Below are positions 19,317 to 28,718 of a DNA stretch of 64,000 nt, piece by piece (the first letter of the stretch is position 1; each line of letters opens with the position of its first letter). Origin of the DNA: Hyphomicrobium denitrificans 1NES1 (lineage in GTDB: Bacteria > Pseudomonadota > Alphaproteobacteria > Rhizobiales > Hyphomicrobiaceae); contig NC_021172.1 of NCBI RefSeq assembly GCF_000230975.2, forward strand, positions 3,286,001 to 3,350,000, read 5' to 3'. Below the pieces are notes generated by a model. The model had not been told where the DNA came from. It saw nothing but the letters and a program-made list of their open reading frames with translations, and did no database searches. A program made the position numbers and the translations under genes.

Positions 19317-21275
19317 TTGTTTTATCGACGCCATTTTGCCGCTGCGCCGACGCGTTTGCTATTGGCCGCAAGCCTGCTTTTCCTTCTCATTCCGGCTGTC
19401 CAAGCATCGGCCAAGGAGACATCCGAAAGCTGTGACGCGTCGGCCAAGCTTGCCGTCCTCGTCTCGCCGCTATCACCCTGGAAAGGCGCGTCGCTGCGCG
19501 TTGTCTTCGCAGTCGAAAAACCGCTTCAAGGCGAGCTTTCGCTGATCGCACCGGATGGCAGCGTTGCACTCAAGTCGCGCGAACGCCGCGGCGGTCCGCC
19601 CTATTTCTGGTTCGCGGAGATCGCGAAGCCCGTCGCGGGAACATGGCGGGCGACACTCATCTCCGACGATGCAGCCGCGATATGCAGCAAAGTTACGCGC
19701 GAAATCGTCGTCGGCAGCACTGCAAAGCCAGCTTCGCAAAGCTCAGACAAAAGTGTCTGGCCCGTACGCGACTCCTGGAATCGCAAGACGGAGAATTTAT
19801 ATTCGGCCTGGATCGAAAAGCTTTTCGATGCGCCGCTTGACGAAGCACCGTCGTGGGCTGCGCTCCATGAGGTGCTGCGCAATCAATCGCGAAATTTCCT
19901 GTTTGACCATCTCGGACTCGGCGAAGACAGGAAGGGCCTCATCATTCGCCCCGATTGCGCCGATCTTCCGTATTTTCTGCGGGCGTATTTCGCCTTCAAG
20001 ATGGGATTGCCATTCGGCTATTCGAAATGCTCGCGCGGCGGAGGCGGCAAGCCGCCGAGATGTCCGCAGTGGTGGAATATCCAGAAAGAGGAACCCGGCG
20101 CCGAGGAGCAGAAAGTTGCGGATGCGAAGCCGGGTTTGATTTCCGGGATATTCGGAGATGTTGCCGCGAAGCCCTCGACTATCCGTGGCCCATCAAGACC
20201 AGCCGGGCTCGTGTCGGGTTTCGGCTATTATTTGCGAACGACTGTCGCAAACGCAGTCCACTCGGGTGCCGGGCGAACGGCAGCGGACGACAATAAGACC
20301 GACTATTATCCGGTGGCGCTGAAAGAGGACACGCTCCGTCCTGGGACGATCTATGCCGATCCATACGGGCATGTTCTGGTGCTTGTGAAGCGCATCGCGC
20401 AGACGAGCGCCGCGGCGGGTGTGTTTCTTGCCGTCGACGGGCAGCCCGACGGTACGGTCGCGCGCAAACGCTTTTGGCGCGGTAATTTCCTGTTTGCACA
20501 GGACCCGGGGCTAGGCAGCCCTGGTTTCAAACGCTTCCGGCCGATTGTAGCTGACAAGAACGGCGGCTTACGACGTCTCGCCAATGCCGAGATTGCCAAC
20601 GAGGCCGACTACGGCGACTTTTCTCTCGAACAATCCAAGCTTAGTGTCGAAGCGTTTTACGATCGCATGGACGACGTGATGTCACCGGCGCCACTCGATC
20701 CGCTGCGCGCCATGCAGGAGGCCATCACGGCGCTTGAAGAACAGGTGAAGGCGCGCGTCACGTCGGTTGAAAACGGCCGGAAGTATCAGAATGGCGGCGG
20801 TGCCGAGGTGGCCATCCCGAACGGCGCATCGATTTTCGAGACGACCGGAGCTTGGGAAGATTTTTCGACGCCGTCACGCGATCTTCGTCTGCTGATCGCG
20901 ATCGACGTGGTTCGGGGATTCCCCGATCGCGTGGCGCGGCGCCCGGAGCGCTACGCGATGCCCGCAGGCAAGAGCGTCGCCGATGTAAAGGCGGAACTCG
21001 ACCGCACGCTTGCCTCGGAGCTTGCAACGCGTAAGTTCGCCTATCTGCGCAGCGATGGCTCGCAATGGCCGCTGGCGCTCAAGGACGTGGTCGAGCGTAC
21101 CGCCGAGCTCGAGATGGCGTATAATGTCAACGATTGCGTCGAGCTTCGGTGGGGCGCGCCGGACAAAGGCGATGAAGCATCAACGTGCAAGCGACGCGCG
21201 TCGGGAGCGCAACGGCAGAAGATGGCGGAGTATCGGCCATGGTTTCACGAGCGGCGACGGCCTGCACGCAACTAG
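19317..21275 (+). CDS. Large exported protein of unknown function, possible cysteine-peptidase fold
   Basis: 652 aa with a signal peptide (LLLAASLLFLLIPAVQASA). The start is TTG at 19317, set by GGAGGGGG 7 bases upstream. An Ig-like N-terminal region precedes a segment with a buried Cys (IIRPDCADLPYFLRAYFAF) and a later His (YADPYGHVLVLVKR). That arrangement recalls NlpC/P60 or transglutaminase-like enzymes; this is an inference, not a match. It follows mtdB by 250 bp and may have its own promoter. Confidence 0.75.
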   Translation: MFYRRHFAAAPTRLLLAASLLFLLIPAVQASAKETSESCDASAKLAVLVSPLSPWKGASLRVVFAVEKPLQGELSLIAPDGSVALKSRERRGGPPYFWFAEIAKPVAGTWRATLISDDAAAICSKVTREIVVGSTAKPASQSSDKSVWPVRDSWNRKTENLYSAWIEKLFDAPLDEAPSWAALHEVLRNQSRNFLFDHLGLGEDRKGLIIRPDCADLPYFLRAYFAFKMGLPFGYSKCSRGGGGKPPRCPQWWNIQKEEPGAEEQKVADAKPGLISGIFGDVAAKPSTIRGPSRPAGLVSGFGYYLRTTVANAVHSGAGRTAADDNKTDYYPVALKEDTLRPGTIYADPYGHVLVLVKRIAQTSAAAGVFLAVDGQPDGTVARKRFWRGNFLFAQDPGLGSPGFKRFRPIVADKNGGLRRLANAEIANEADYGDFSLEQSKLSVEAFYDRMDDVMSPAPLDPLRAMQEAITALEEQVKARVTSVENGRKYQNGGGAEVAIPNGASIFETTGAWEDFSTPSRDLRLLIAIDVVRGFPDRVARRPERYAMPAGKSVADVKAELDRTLASELATRKFAYLRSDGSQWPLALKDVVERTAELEMAYNVNDCVELRWGAPDKGDEASTCKRRASGAQRQKMAEYRPWFHERRRPARN

Positions 21276-21334
21276 GTTTATGCAAATCCAACCCTCACCG
21301 AATGTTGCGTGCGGAAGGGTGAAGGTAGCGGTTT

Positions 21335-22168
21335 GTGACTAAACTTATCCTTTCCGAGATTCGGCGCCGTTACGTGATTGAGCTTAGGCCGCTCGATTCT
21401 GCAACGGAGGCCGCGCTCGCCGCCGACCCGCGCCCCGGTGCGAAAGCCATCCTGGACACTATCGCGCGACGCCGTTTCGACCATAGGTCCGAAGGCCAGC
21501 GAATTAGAAAGTTGCTGCGCTTTGAAACCTCGCTTTGGAGAACCGGCGTGCAGTATGTCGCCGGAGTCGATGAAGCCGGGATGAGTCCGCTCGCGGGACC
21601 TGTGTCAGCCGCGGCTGTCATCTTCGCCCCGGGCGCACGTATTTCAGATATCGACGACTCGAAGAAACTCGACGGTGCGACGCGCGAACGGCTGACTATA
21701 GAAATCAAGAAGACGGCAATTGCCTGGTCCGTCGGCTTTGCCGAGGTCGAGGAAATCGACAGCATCAATATTTACTGGGCGGGCCTGCTCGCGATGCGCC
21801 GCGCGATCGAGGGACTTGCGTTGCCGCCGGAGCATGTTCTTATCGATGCCCGTCGCATCAAGGATCTTGCAATTCCGCAGCAATCGATCGTGAAGGGCGA
21901 TGCCAAGAGCCTGACCATCGCTGCGGCATCCATTCTCGCCAAGACCGCGCGCGATGCGCTGATGCGAAAATTGGATGCAGAATATCCAGGTTACGGCTTT
22001 TCCAAGCACAAAGGCTATCCGGTGAAAGAGCATCTTGCGGCGCTCAATAAGCTCGGCGCATCGCCCGTTCATCGCCGGTCCTTCGCGCCGGTACGCGTCG
22101 CCTTGGGTTTGCCGCCTCTGCCGCCGTGGCCAAATTTCGACGGGACGACATCGGCAGCCCGACGTTAA
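21335..22168 (+). CDS. rnhB: Ribonuclease HII, divergent long form
   Basis: 277 aa. The four catalytic acids are in place (D and E of GVDEAG, D of LIDAR, D of VKGDAKS), and the C-terminal GYGFSKHKGYPVKEHLAAL with VHRRSFAPV is typical. Two oddities: an N-terminal extension of about 75 residues, and the substrate-recognition G-R-G motif reads G-M-S (DEAGMSPLAGPV). Start GTG 21335, with GAAGG 9 bases upstream. It may be a second, specialised RNase HII. Confidence 0.85.
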   Translation: MTKLILSEIRRRYVIELRPLDSATEAALAADPRPGAKAILDTIARRRFDHRSEGQRIRKLLRFETSLWRTGVQYVAGVDEAGMSPLAGPVSAAAVIFAPGARISDIDDSKKLDGATRERLTIEIKKTAIAWSVGFAEVEEIDSINIYWAGLLAMRRAIEGLALPPEHVLIDARRIKDLAIPQQSIVKGDAKSLTIAAASILAKTARDALMRKLDAEYPGYGFSKHKGYPVKEHLAALNKLGASPVHRRSFAPVRVALGLPPLPPWPNFDGTTSAARR

Positions 22169-22214
22169 CGCGAAAGGCAGCATATTCACCGCTGGTTGAA
22201 ATTGATTGATCCTT

Positions 22215-22449
22215 TCAGTGATCATGCATCCACCGTCGCACCTGCATCCGTAACACCGGCGTAGCTCGCACGTATCCAGCCGTGTGCGGTGTTGGATGCA
22301 GCTCCACATCATCATAGATACCCCCATTGAGAGCTGGGAGGTCGGCAGCTGCGGCTGGGGGCGAGAGGGGCGAGAGGGACAACAGCAAGAGCAAGCAAAG
22401 AGCACAATAAGATTTTGGCCACGATCGATGTCCCCGTGCGGGGAGGCAT
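22215..22449 (-). pseudogene. Remnant of a small exported protein, frameshifted
   Basis: From ATG 22449 (with GGGGGA just upstream) the frame encodes a signal peptide, AKILLCSLLALAVVPLAPLA. A neighbouring frame continues AAAADLPALNGGIYDDVELH to a stop at 22215. The joined span is 235 bases, one over a multiple of three, so a 1-base indel in the repeated CCCTCTCGCC tract explains it. I do not recognise the family. It could also be a phase-variable tract or a sequence error. Confidence 0.35.
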
Positions 22450-22552
22450 CCATTTGTCCCCCCGACATAAATTCGTCGGCGGGCAAAACGCGGGACAAGC
22501 AGAACGGCGCCCTGAACATCGTTCGTAATGCCCGTAAACTTCACTCTCCGAA

Positions 22553-23368
22553 TTACCTTTTACGGTGGGCCAATATCCAGAGCGTGGCTTCCTCGAGATT
22601 CTCGGCAACGTAGCTCGTCCAATGGCCCAATTTAGAATCGTCTCCCGGACGGTACTTGCCAGTCCGAACGAGAATTCCGTTCAAGCCACTGGTGATTGCG
22701 CCCTCCACGTCGGCCTCCGCATCGTCGCCAATCATAACAACCTCATTCGCACGGCAATGAAGATCATCGACTGCCGTATGGAAGAAGTCCGCCGACGGCT
22801 TGCCGAACAGCATGGCCTGTCTATTCGCGGCAAATTCGAGGGCGGCGACGAAGGGTCCGGCATCTAGGCTCAACTCTCCGTCCGCGTCCTTGAAGTTCCG
22901 GTTCTTCGCGAGCGCCACCAATTCTGCACCGTCAATGACCTTCCGATATGCGCGATTGAGGCGATCGTAAGTGAAGTGTTCTCCGGCGTCTCCGACAACG
23001 ACAGCCTCTGCGCAGCCACGCGGCAGGCCGGCGAAGTCCTCTTCCAAGTTGGGATGCACGACCAAAAACGGCGATAGCATGTGCTTTTCGAGATAGGCTC
23101 GCGCCAGCAGGGCTGGCGTCAACAACTCGTCGCTTGAGACATGGAGGCCCATTGTGCGCAGATCCGCGATCACCTGACGCTTCGAGCGGCGCGTGGTGTT
23201 GGTGATGAAGCGTAGCGGTAGCCCGACATTGCGCAGTCGTTCGACTGCTGGAAGAGCGCCTTCAAGGACGGTACTCCCCACGTAAATGACGCCCCCGAGA
23301 TCTAAGAGAACGCCAGAGATTGCAATCGTGTTGTCGCCACGTTCTTGCATGCTCGACATCCTCATCAT
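22553..23368 (-). CDS. HAD-superfamily phosphatase, subfamily IIA (LHPP/NagD-like)
   Basis: 271-aa phosphatase. Motif I reads LLDLGGVIYVG, so the usual second Asp of DxD is Gly, as in the LHPP-like branch where that position is not Asp. Motif II is FITNTTRRSKRQV and motif III/IV is GKPSADFF...MIGDDAEADVEGA. The length suits HAD-IIA. Substrate unknown; LHPP enzymes hydrolyse phospho-histidine, phospho-lysine or pyrophosphate. Confidence 0.8.
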   Translation of the reverse strand: MMRMSSMQERGDNTIAISGVLLDLGGVIYVGSTVLEGALPAVERLRNVGLPLRFITNTTRRSKRQVIADLRTMGLHVSSDELLTPALLARAYLEKHMLSPFLVVHPNLEEDFAGLPRGCAEAVVVGDAGEHFTYDRLNRAYRKVIDGAELVALAKNRNFKDADGELSLDAGPFVAALEFAANRQAMLFGKPSADFFHTAVDDLHCRANEVVMIGDDAEADVEGAITSGLNGILVRTGKYRPGDDSKLGHWTSYVAENLEEATLWILAHRKR

Positions 23369-24029
23369 TTCCAGTCGCAGAGTGCGGCTGTCGGATCAGT
23401 TTCCGAAGAGTTCTAGTTTCCACCGCGGCTCCGGCTGGTAGGCCATCTCGGCTATCACTTTAGTCGCGTCACCTCGCCCTACTTTTGCTACCTCTTTGCT
23501 GAGGCGCTGCGCCATGAGATGCCTCGAAATTGTGCTCCCACGCGTGTACCCAGACAGCCGGGCTGCTTGAGAGCCAACTGGAGCATTGAATGGCCGACTC
23601 CATCGTCGAAGTAGGCGACTGTAATTCCGAGCCGCTGTCGCGGACGCTTTCAGCGGCTGGCGCTATGGCTTTGGTAGCCGCAATCGTCACCGCTTCTTTG
23701 CGACATGAATATCACCGCTTAGTACGGCGGCTCGGGCGTGTTTGCGAATCCGCTGTGCCTCTTGATATCGGATTGCTGGTCTTGCCGCATGTAGGTTCAC
23801 TGCCCTTCGCTCGTGCGCGTCGATAACAGTTTTTGTGCTGCTCTTCAGGCAACGCCGTCGTCGGGTCTTTCATCGATTCACAGGTTATTCTTTTTAGCGC
23901 TCCCCGAGGACGAGGCAAAGTCATTGCCGATATTTCCTCGCCGCTCCTAGATGATGGCAGCGGTGCGGGGAGACGGTTTCGGGGCTTTCGAAGGGACACG
24001 CCGGGCCGTCCACTGCCCTTGTTCAGCGA
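23369..24029. other. Gene-poor gap
   Basis: About 660 bp with only short, low-quality open frames on both strands. I see no RNA gene, repeat or clear promoter. It marks the border between the housekeeping block and the accessory stretch. Confidence 0.4.
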
Positions 24030-24869
24030 TCAGCGTCGCGTCACGACGACTTCCAAATATTCGCTGGGAACCACCATCGTTCCATCACCGGACCTATTCA
24101 AACGTCCGATCAGCTCGATAATATCCTGCGTCAGTACCTCCCTGCCCGTCGCGTCGAGCGCCTCGAAGGCCTTCAGCATCGGACCGTAATACTGTCGGAA
24201 GACATCCACAAAGTGTTGCGCCGAACGATAGCGGAACACGAAGTAGCGGGGCTCGGCGACCAGAGATGATGCCTCCGCGCGAAAGGTCTTTTCGATCCAC
24301 TCCAAGGTGCCCCAGAGCGCAGGCGATTTAACGCCTGCCGGCGGCGGAAGATGCTTACCGATGGTCTTGAACATCTGCCCGATGAAGCCGTCGGGCGTCC
24401 AGTTGGCGAGGCCGATACGACCGCCGGAGCGGCACACCCGCAGCATTTCGCTCGCGGTGCGGCCCTGATCGGGGCTGAACATACCGCCGAAGGTCGATGC
24501 GACCGCATCGAAGGACGCATCCGTAAAGGGAAGATCCTCGGCATCTGCCTTCTGAAACGTCACCGGAAAGCCTTCGGCCTCGGCCCGCTGACATCCGCGC
24601 TGTAAGAGGTTATCGACGTAGTCCGTAGAGGTTACGTCACACCAGCGGCGGGCGGCGGCGAGCGTGAAATTGCCATTACCGGCGGCGACATCGAGTACCT
24701 TCTGGCCCGAACGCAAATCCATCGCCTCCGCCAGTCGCTCACCGACGATTTGAATCGTTACGCCTACGATTGCGTAATCACCCGACGACCAGGCCACTTG
24801 CTGTTTCGCTTTGATCGCCTTCAGGTCTGGAGTGCCAATAGGCGGTCGGCAATCGATAATTGTGGTCAT
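24030..24869 (-). CDS. Class I SAM-dependent methyltransferase
   Basis: 279-aa UbiE-like methyltransferase with SAM motif I VLDVAAGNGNFTLAAA, motif II KADAEDLPFTDASFDAVAS and the post-motif GGRIGLANW. ATG 24869 is selected by GGAGA upstream; the longer frame to 25088 would read through the promoter region. It is divergent from an AraC-type regulator about 210 bp away, which may control it. Substrate unknown. Confidence 0.82.
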   Translation of the reverse strand: MTTIIDCRPPIGTPDLKAIKAKQQVAWSSGDYAIVGVTIQIVGERLAEAMDLRSGQKVLDVAAGNGNFTLAAARRWCDVTSTDYVDNLLQRGCQRAEAEGFPVTFQKADAEDLPFTDASFDAVASTFGGMFSPDQGRTASEMLRVCRSGGRIGLANWTPDGFIGQMFKTIGKHLPPPAGVKSPALWGTLEWIEKTFRAEASSLVAEPRYFVFRYRSAQHFVDVFRQYYGPMLKAFEALDATGREVLTQDIIELIGRLNRSGDGTMVVPSEYLEVVVTRR

Positions 24870-25080
24870 GTTATCTCCAATCTTTGTGAGTGATCGCATG
24901 CTGCCGTCCGCTGGCGCATTCGGCTTTGCGTGATCATTCACTAGCGATGAAGCGGGCTCGAGCGAATAACTGGGCTGCCGCAATTCTTGCTCGCGCGTCC
25001 AAAAATCCGCTATCGTCCAATCGCGGAGCGCCACCGTCGAGCGGCCGCCCCCTAACCTCATGAGTTTTTTTGAGGCTTCT

Positions 25081-26064
25081 GTGAGCATGACCGCTGACGT
25101 GCTATCGGAAGTCTTGTCGGCCGTCCGGTTGACGGGCTCAGTGTTTTTCGACGTTACGGCGGCGGCGCCATGGGTAGCAGAGGCGCCGCCTTCGGCGGAG
25201 ATCGCCGATGCCGTTATGCCGGGCGCCCAACATGCGATCGAATATCACGTGGTCACCCAAGGATCGTGCTGGATCTCCCTCGTCGGCGGCGCACCGTTCG
25301 AGCCTGTCCAATTGCGAGAAGGGGATATTGCCGTCATCCCGCATGGAGAGCCGCACGCGGTGTCGAGCGCGCCGGGAATGCGTGCCGAGCCGAATTTGGA
25401 TCTACACCGCCGTTCGAACGGCGATAGCGACTTACCGTTCAAGCTCAAAACCGGGAACGACCGAGCGAGCGATGCGCATCTGATCTGCGGTTTTTTCGCC
25501 TGTGATGTCCGGCCATTCAACCCACTCCTCGAGGCGCTCCCGCGCTTCATGCGCATCGGCCGTGGAGCGTCACCAGCGACGGATGGTCTGCTGGAACAGT
25601 TTATCCGGGTGGCCTCAGCCGATATCCGCGACAAGCGAGCGGGCGCTCAAAGCGTTCTGAACAAACTGTCTGAGCTCCTGTTTATCGAGGCGATCCGAAG
25701 CCATATGGATGAGCTCCGCACTGAGAATATTGGTTGGCTCTCCGCGTTGCGTGATCCTTTGGTGGGCCGCGCGATTGCGTTGTTGCACGCCCAGCCGGTG
25801 CGGTCCTGGACGCTTGATGAACTTGCTGCGGAGTCGGGAGCTTCCCGCTCTGCACTCGCGAGCCGATTTACGCAGCTGATGGGATACCCGCCGATCCAGT
25901 ATCTTACCCGATGGCGCATGCAGCTAGCGGCGAAGCGCCTGAACGAAAGAGGCGCGAAGATTGCAGCCGTGGCGCAAGAAGTCGGCTACGACTCCGAGGC
26001 TGCATTCAGCCGGGCATTCAAGAAGTTTTCCGGAAAATCACCGAGTGAATGGCGATCGCAATGA
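25081..26064 (+). CDS. AraC-family transcriptional regulator with cupin domain
   Basis: An N-terminal cupin_6-type sensor (EYHVVTQGSCWISL, EGDIAVIPHGEPHAV) is followed by two AraC helix-turn-helix units (WTLDELAAESGASRSALASRF; IAAVAQEVGYDSEAAFSRAF) ending KFSGKSPSEWR. GTG 25081 has GAGG 6 bases upstream; ATG 25087 or 25060 are alternatives. The divergent methyltransferase is the obvious candidate target. Confidence 0.85.
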   Translation: MSMTADVLSEVLSAVRLTGSVFFDVTAAAPWVAEAPPSAEIADAVMPGAQHAIEYHVVTQGSCWISLVGGAPFEPVQLREGDIAVIPHGEPHAVSSAPGMRAEPNLDLHRRSNGDSDLPFKLKTGNDRASDAHLICGFFACDVRPFNPLLEALPRFMRIGRGASPATDGLLEQFIRVASADIRDKRAGAQSVLNKLSELLFIEAIRSHMDELRTENIGWLSALRDPLVGRAIALLHAQPVRSWTLDELAAESGASRSALASRFTQLMGYPPIQYLTRWRMQLAAKRLNERGAKIAAVAQEVGYDSEAAFSRAFKKFSGKSPSEWRSQ

Positions 26065-26695
26065 AACTTCGGGGCACCTAGCTGATGAATCGGTAGAGAC
26101 CTTTGTGGCGTCGTCAGTCGCGTCGGGGCATGGCTGGCCTGCCCGACATCGCGATGCTTGAAGGCGTGAGGATTCCAAATGACTTTCGAAGAATGTGAAG
26201 AAATCGGTGACTGAGCCGATATCTAAGGCGTAGTGTTCGAGCAAACTGATGTTGACTTCACACTGTCCTGATGGAGCGCCCATCTTTACGGCGCGCTGCA
26301 CGGCAGGGCAGGGGTCCGCACGTTAGGTGTGGATCCCATTTGCGGTGGAAACTCCAGCGCATCGAGACGACTTCGCGCTCGGAATGGCTAATACGCTTGG
26401 CAGCGTCGCGTTCACCCAACTTTAGTCGAAGACGAAATGCACCGCTTGGGATCGATCTCGGCCGGCCCCCATACTCGCTGACGTGCCAATGGCACGCTAC
26501 TTCGAGGCAAGTTCTCGTCTCTCAATCGAAAAAGGAGTTCGTTTAGCGGGTTCGCTTTTTTGGCGATGGTTTCGGTCGATCACAGAACTCCTGCCTTGGT
26601 CCAGTTGACGGGAGCCATGATTCATAAAAGTTTATATGGCCTGAAAAACTTGGGGAGCGCGTGTTCTGAAGCTAGAAATCCTCATCTCGGCCATA
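26065..26695. other. Gene-poor gap
   Basis: About 630 bp. Short frames exist on both strands but none has a convincing ribosome-binding site together with protein-like composition. No tRNA or repeat seen. Confidence 0.4.
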
Positions 26696-27442
26696 TTGTT
26701 CATCGTCGTTTGTGCGCTCGCGTACAAACTGGGATCCGCCGTCAACAAGAAACCCAAGCAGGATCCGATTTTTCACCCTGACGAAACATCGGCCTTTCAA
26801 GAGAGCTTGGTTGCATGGCCGTCGTCCGGAGCGACTGCGGCCTCTATCCGAATTGCGACATCTGTAACTGATCCGCCGCCGGCGGCGCCTCTTTCCGCGT
26901 ACCCAAAGCCAGACGCTGCTGCAACAATTTCACCGCGAGCGTTGGAAAACAATCCGCCGCCCGCTCCTCTCAGCGGAGTAAAGCCGGCACAGCTTTCGGA
27001 AGATTCAGCCACCCGTCTCTCGACCAATCTTCGCAATGCAGGTGAGGACACCGCACAGTCATTGCCTGACCGCGCCATAGCCGGAGAGCCAAATGTTTCG
27101 AAGACGCGCGACCCATCGGCGCCGCCGCGTGTAGTGTCTCCTGTCCCCACGTTCAAGCCGGACCTTTCAGTACCTGCTAACGCCAAATCGTATCAAGCGC
27201 CGGACGTCGCCGCGACGCTAAGGGGTGAAAAGCTATTTGCCGAACTTCGATCACTGGCTTCACCTCGGCCGCCCGCTGAGTGCAACAGCTGTGAGCCGAG
27301 GGTCACTCCTGACGTCCGGGCGACGGTTGCCCCGGGAGCAGTTGTGCATGCCCATCATCCGGCGCCAGTCGAATCCCCCGCGCAGCCCCTGATTTTCGAG
27401 GGAGTTCGGCCGGACGTCCGAGCAACACTTCCGCCAGCGTGA
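26696..27442 (+). CDS. Proline/alanine-rich hypothetical protein with one N-terminal TM segment
   Basis: 248 aa, probably anchored by one helix and otherwise disordered. The hydrophobic helix begins in codons before the TTG at 26696 (EILISAILFIVVCALAYKL), so the true start may be a rarer codon near 26666, 8 bases after GGGGAG. Three C-terminal repeats share a PDVxAT core (APDVAATLRG, TPDVRATVAP, RPDVRATLPP), which supports real coding. Function unknown. Confidence 0.5.
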   Translation: MFIVVCALAYKLGSAVNKKPKQDPIFHPDETSAFQESLVAWPSSGATAASIRIATSVTDPPPAAPLSAYPKPDAAATISPRALENNPPPAPLSGVKPAQLSEDSATRLSTNLRNAGEDTAQSLPDRAIAGEPNVSKTRDPSAPPRVVSPVPTFKPDLSVPANAKSYQAPDVAATLRGEKLFAELRSLASPRPPAECNSCEPRVTPDVRATVAPGAVVHAHHPAPVESPAQPLIFEGVRPDVRATLPPA

Positions 27443-27603
27443 CGAGATTTCGCCGCAATCGAGTCTCGAACTCGACAATCACAAAGTTGAGCGATAAATG
27501 CGCATGCGGATGGGTCCTTTGCCGCGCCGTTGTCGACGGCATGGCGGGGCGAGCGCTAAATTTGCGCACTTAACAACTCATTACAACTCATTCGCGCTGC
27601 CTT

Positions 27604-28038
27604 TTAGGTCATCTCACTGTGACTACGCCGCTGTGCCTGCCAGCGCGCCAAAAGTCCAAAGGCAACGCCGCTCACTGGCCACACGATGGCTCCGGACACG
27701 ACCACGAACGGGCTCGAGTACTCGAGGAAGTCGTTGACAACGAACATCAGTCCCAGCGGCATGCCCCAGGAAACGATACCAAAAAACACCGCCTCGCGAG
27801 TAGTCAACATTCCCCACGCATTATTTTGGGGAGCGCTGAAATCGGACAGGCGGCGCACCACGATGCTCAATGGAACACCAACCAGAGCTCCAATGGCAAG
27901 TGCCGCGATCAACGGCGTCATCGATCCAATGCTCTTCAGCTGTGGTACGGCATGCAGGAAAGGCAACGCCGCGCACGACACGGCCGCGTACATCCAGCTG
28001 CCAAGGCAAGCAATAAGCATGCTAGATTTTTGTGACAT
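27604..28038 (-). CDS. Small integral membrane protein, unknown
   Basis: 144 aa with about four TM helices (for example PLIAALAIGALVGVPLSIVV and FVVVSGAIVWPVSGVAFGLL). ATG 28038 has AGGAG at ideal distance; the longer frame to 28137 is not needed. No family recognised. It stands alone between gaps. Confidence 0.65.
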   Translation of the reverse strand: MSQKSSMLIACLGSWMYAAVSCAALPFLHAVPQLKSIGSMTPLIAALAIGALVGVPLSIVVRRLSDFSAPQNNAWGMLTTREAVFFGIVSWGMPLGLMFVVNDFLEYSSPFVVVSGAIVWPVSGVAFGLLARWQAQRRSHSEMT

Positions 28039-28596
28039 GGGGCAACTCCTATTGAGGTGTCGTGCCCATGTAGGTCCACCCCGCAACCATTGTCTGTTCC
28101 CCACGTGATATTCGGCGATGTTGTAGTTTGCAGGCAAGGTGTTCAGAGCTGTAGCAGTTTGGTTGGACTTCTCCGCTTAAAGTACTGGCGCATCGTCGGT
28201 GTCGTGGAATCATTTTTGGAAGGGCACACGGCGTTGGAGAGGCATTTGCGTGCGGTCGCGTCCTACTCCATCCAGGCCGATACCGGACCCGTTGCGGAGT
28301 TGTTGAATTCGCAGCCGCACGACAGGCGGAAAAATCCCTGGCGTTTGAGCCATGCCGAAAGGTGGTTGCGGCTCCGTTGATTGCCGCAGCGGCACGCGCG
28401 GGGAAGCCGGCCCCTGCGCAACGTGGTCATGCGGCGGGCCACCATCGCTTGCAAGAATTCCCTTGAAACAATCTGCAGCAATGAAAAAAGCTCGTTCGCG
28501 TTAACTACGCAATTTCAGATTGTTAGATCGCTCCACCGAGACATACGCCTTTGTCGCGCGCTCTTTGCAGAGCTTGGGCCTCGTCCAGTAGCCGTT

Positions 28597-28713
28597 CTAC
28601 GCGCGCCTTTCGAGAGCGGCAATACGCTCGCGTTCTTTGCGCTCTGCTTCAGCTTTCTGTTTTCGCGCTTCGACGAACTCAGCTTTACAAAGACGCACCG
28701 CTTCCTGCGGCAT
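28597..28713 (-). CDS. Candidate 38-aa charged coiled-coil peptide
   Basis: Immediately downstream of the AI-2E permease gene (5-base gap) is a short frame encoding AEFVEARKQKAEAERKERER followed by IAALERR, a strongly helical charged pattern. There is no clear ribosome-binding site, so it would rely on coupling. The rest of the gap from 28039 to 28596 holds nothing I can support. Confidence 0.3.
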   Translation of the reverse strand: MPQEAVRLCKAEFVEARKQKAEAERKERERIAALERRA

Positions 28714-28718
28714 TGCAG

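Noticed and set aside
21644..22519. 291-codon minus-strand frame across rnhB
   Set aside because: Antisense to the RNase HII catalytic region, Cys- and Arg-rich composition typical of shadow frames.
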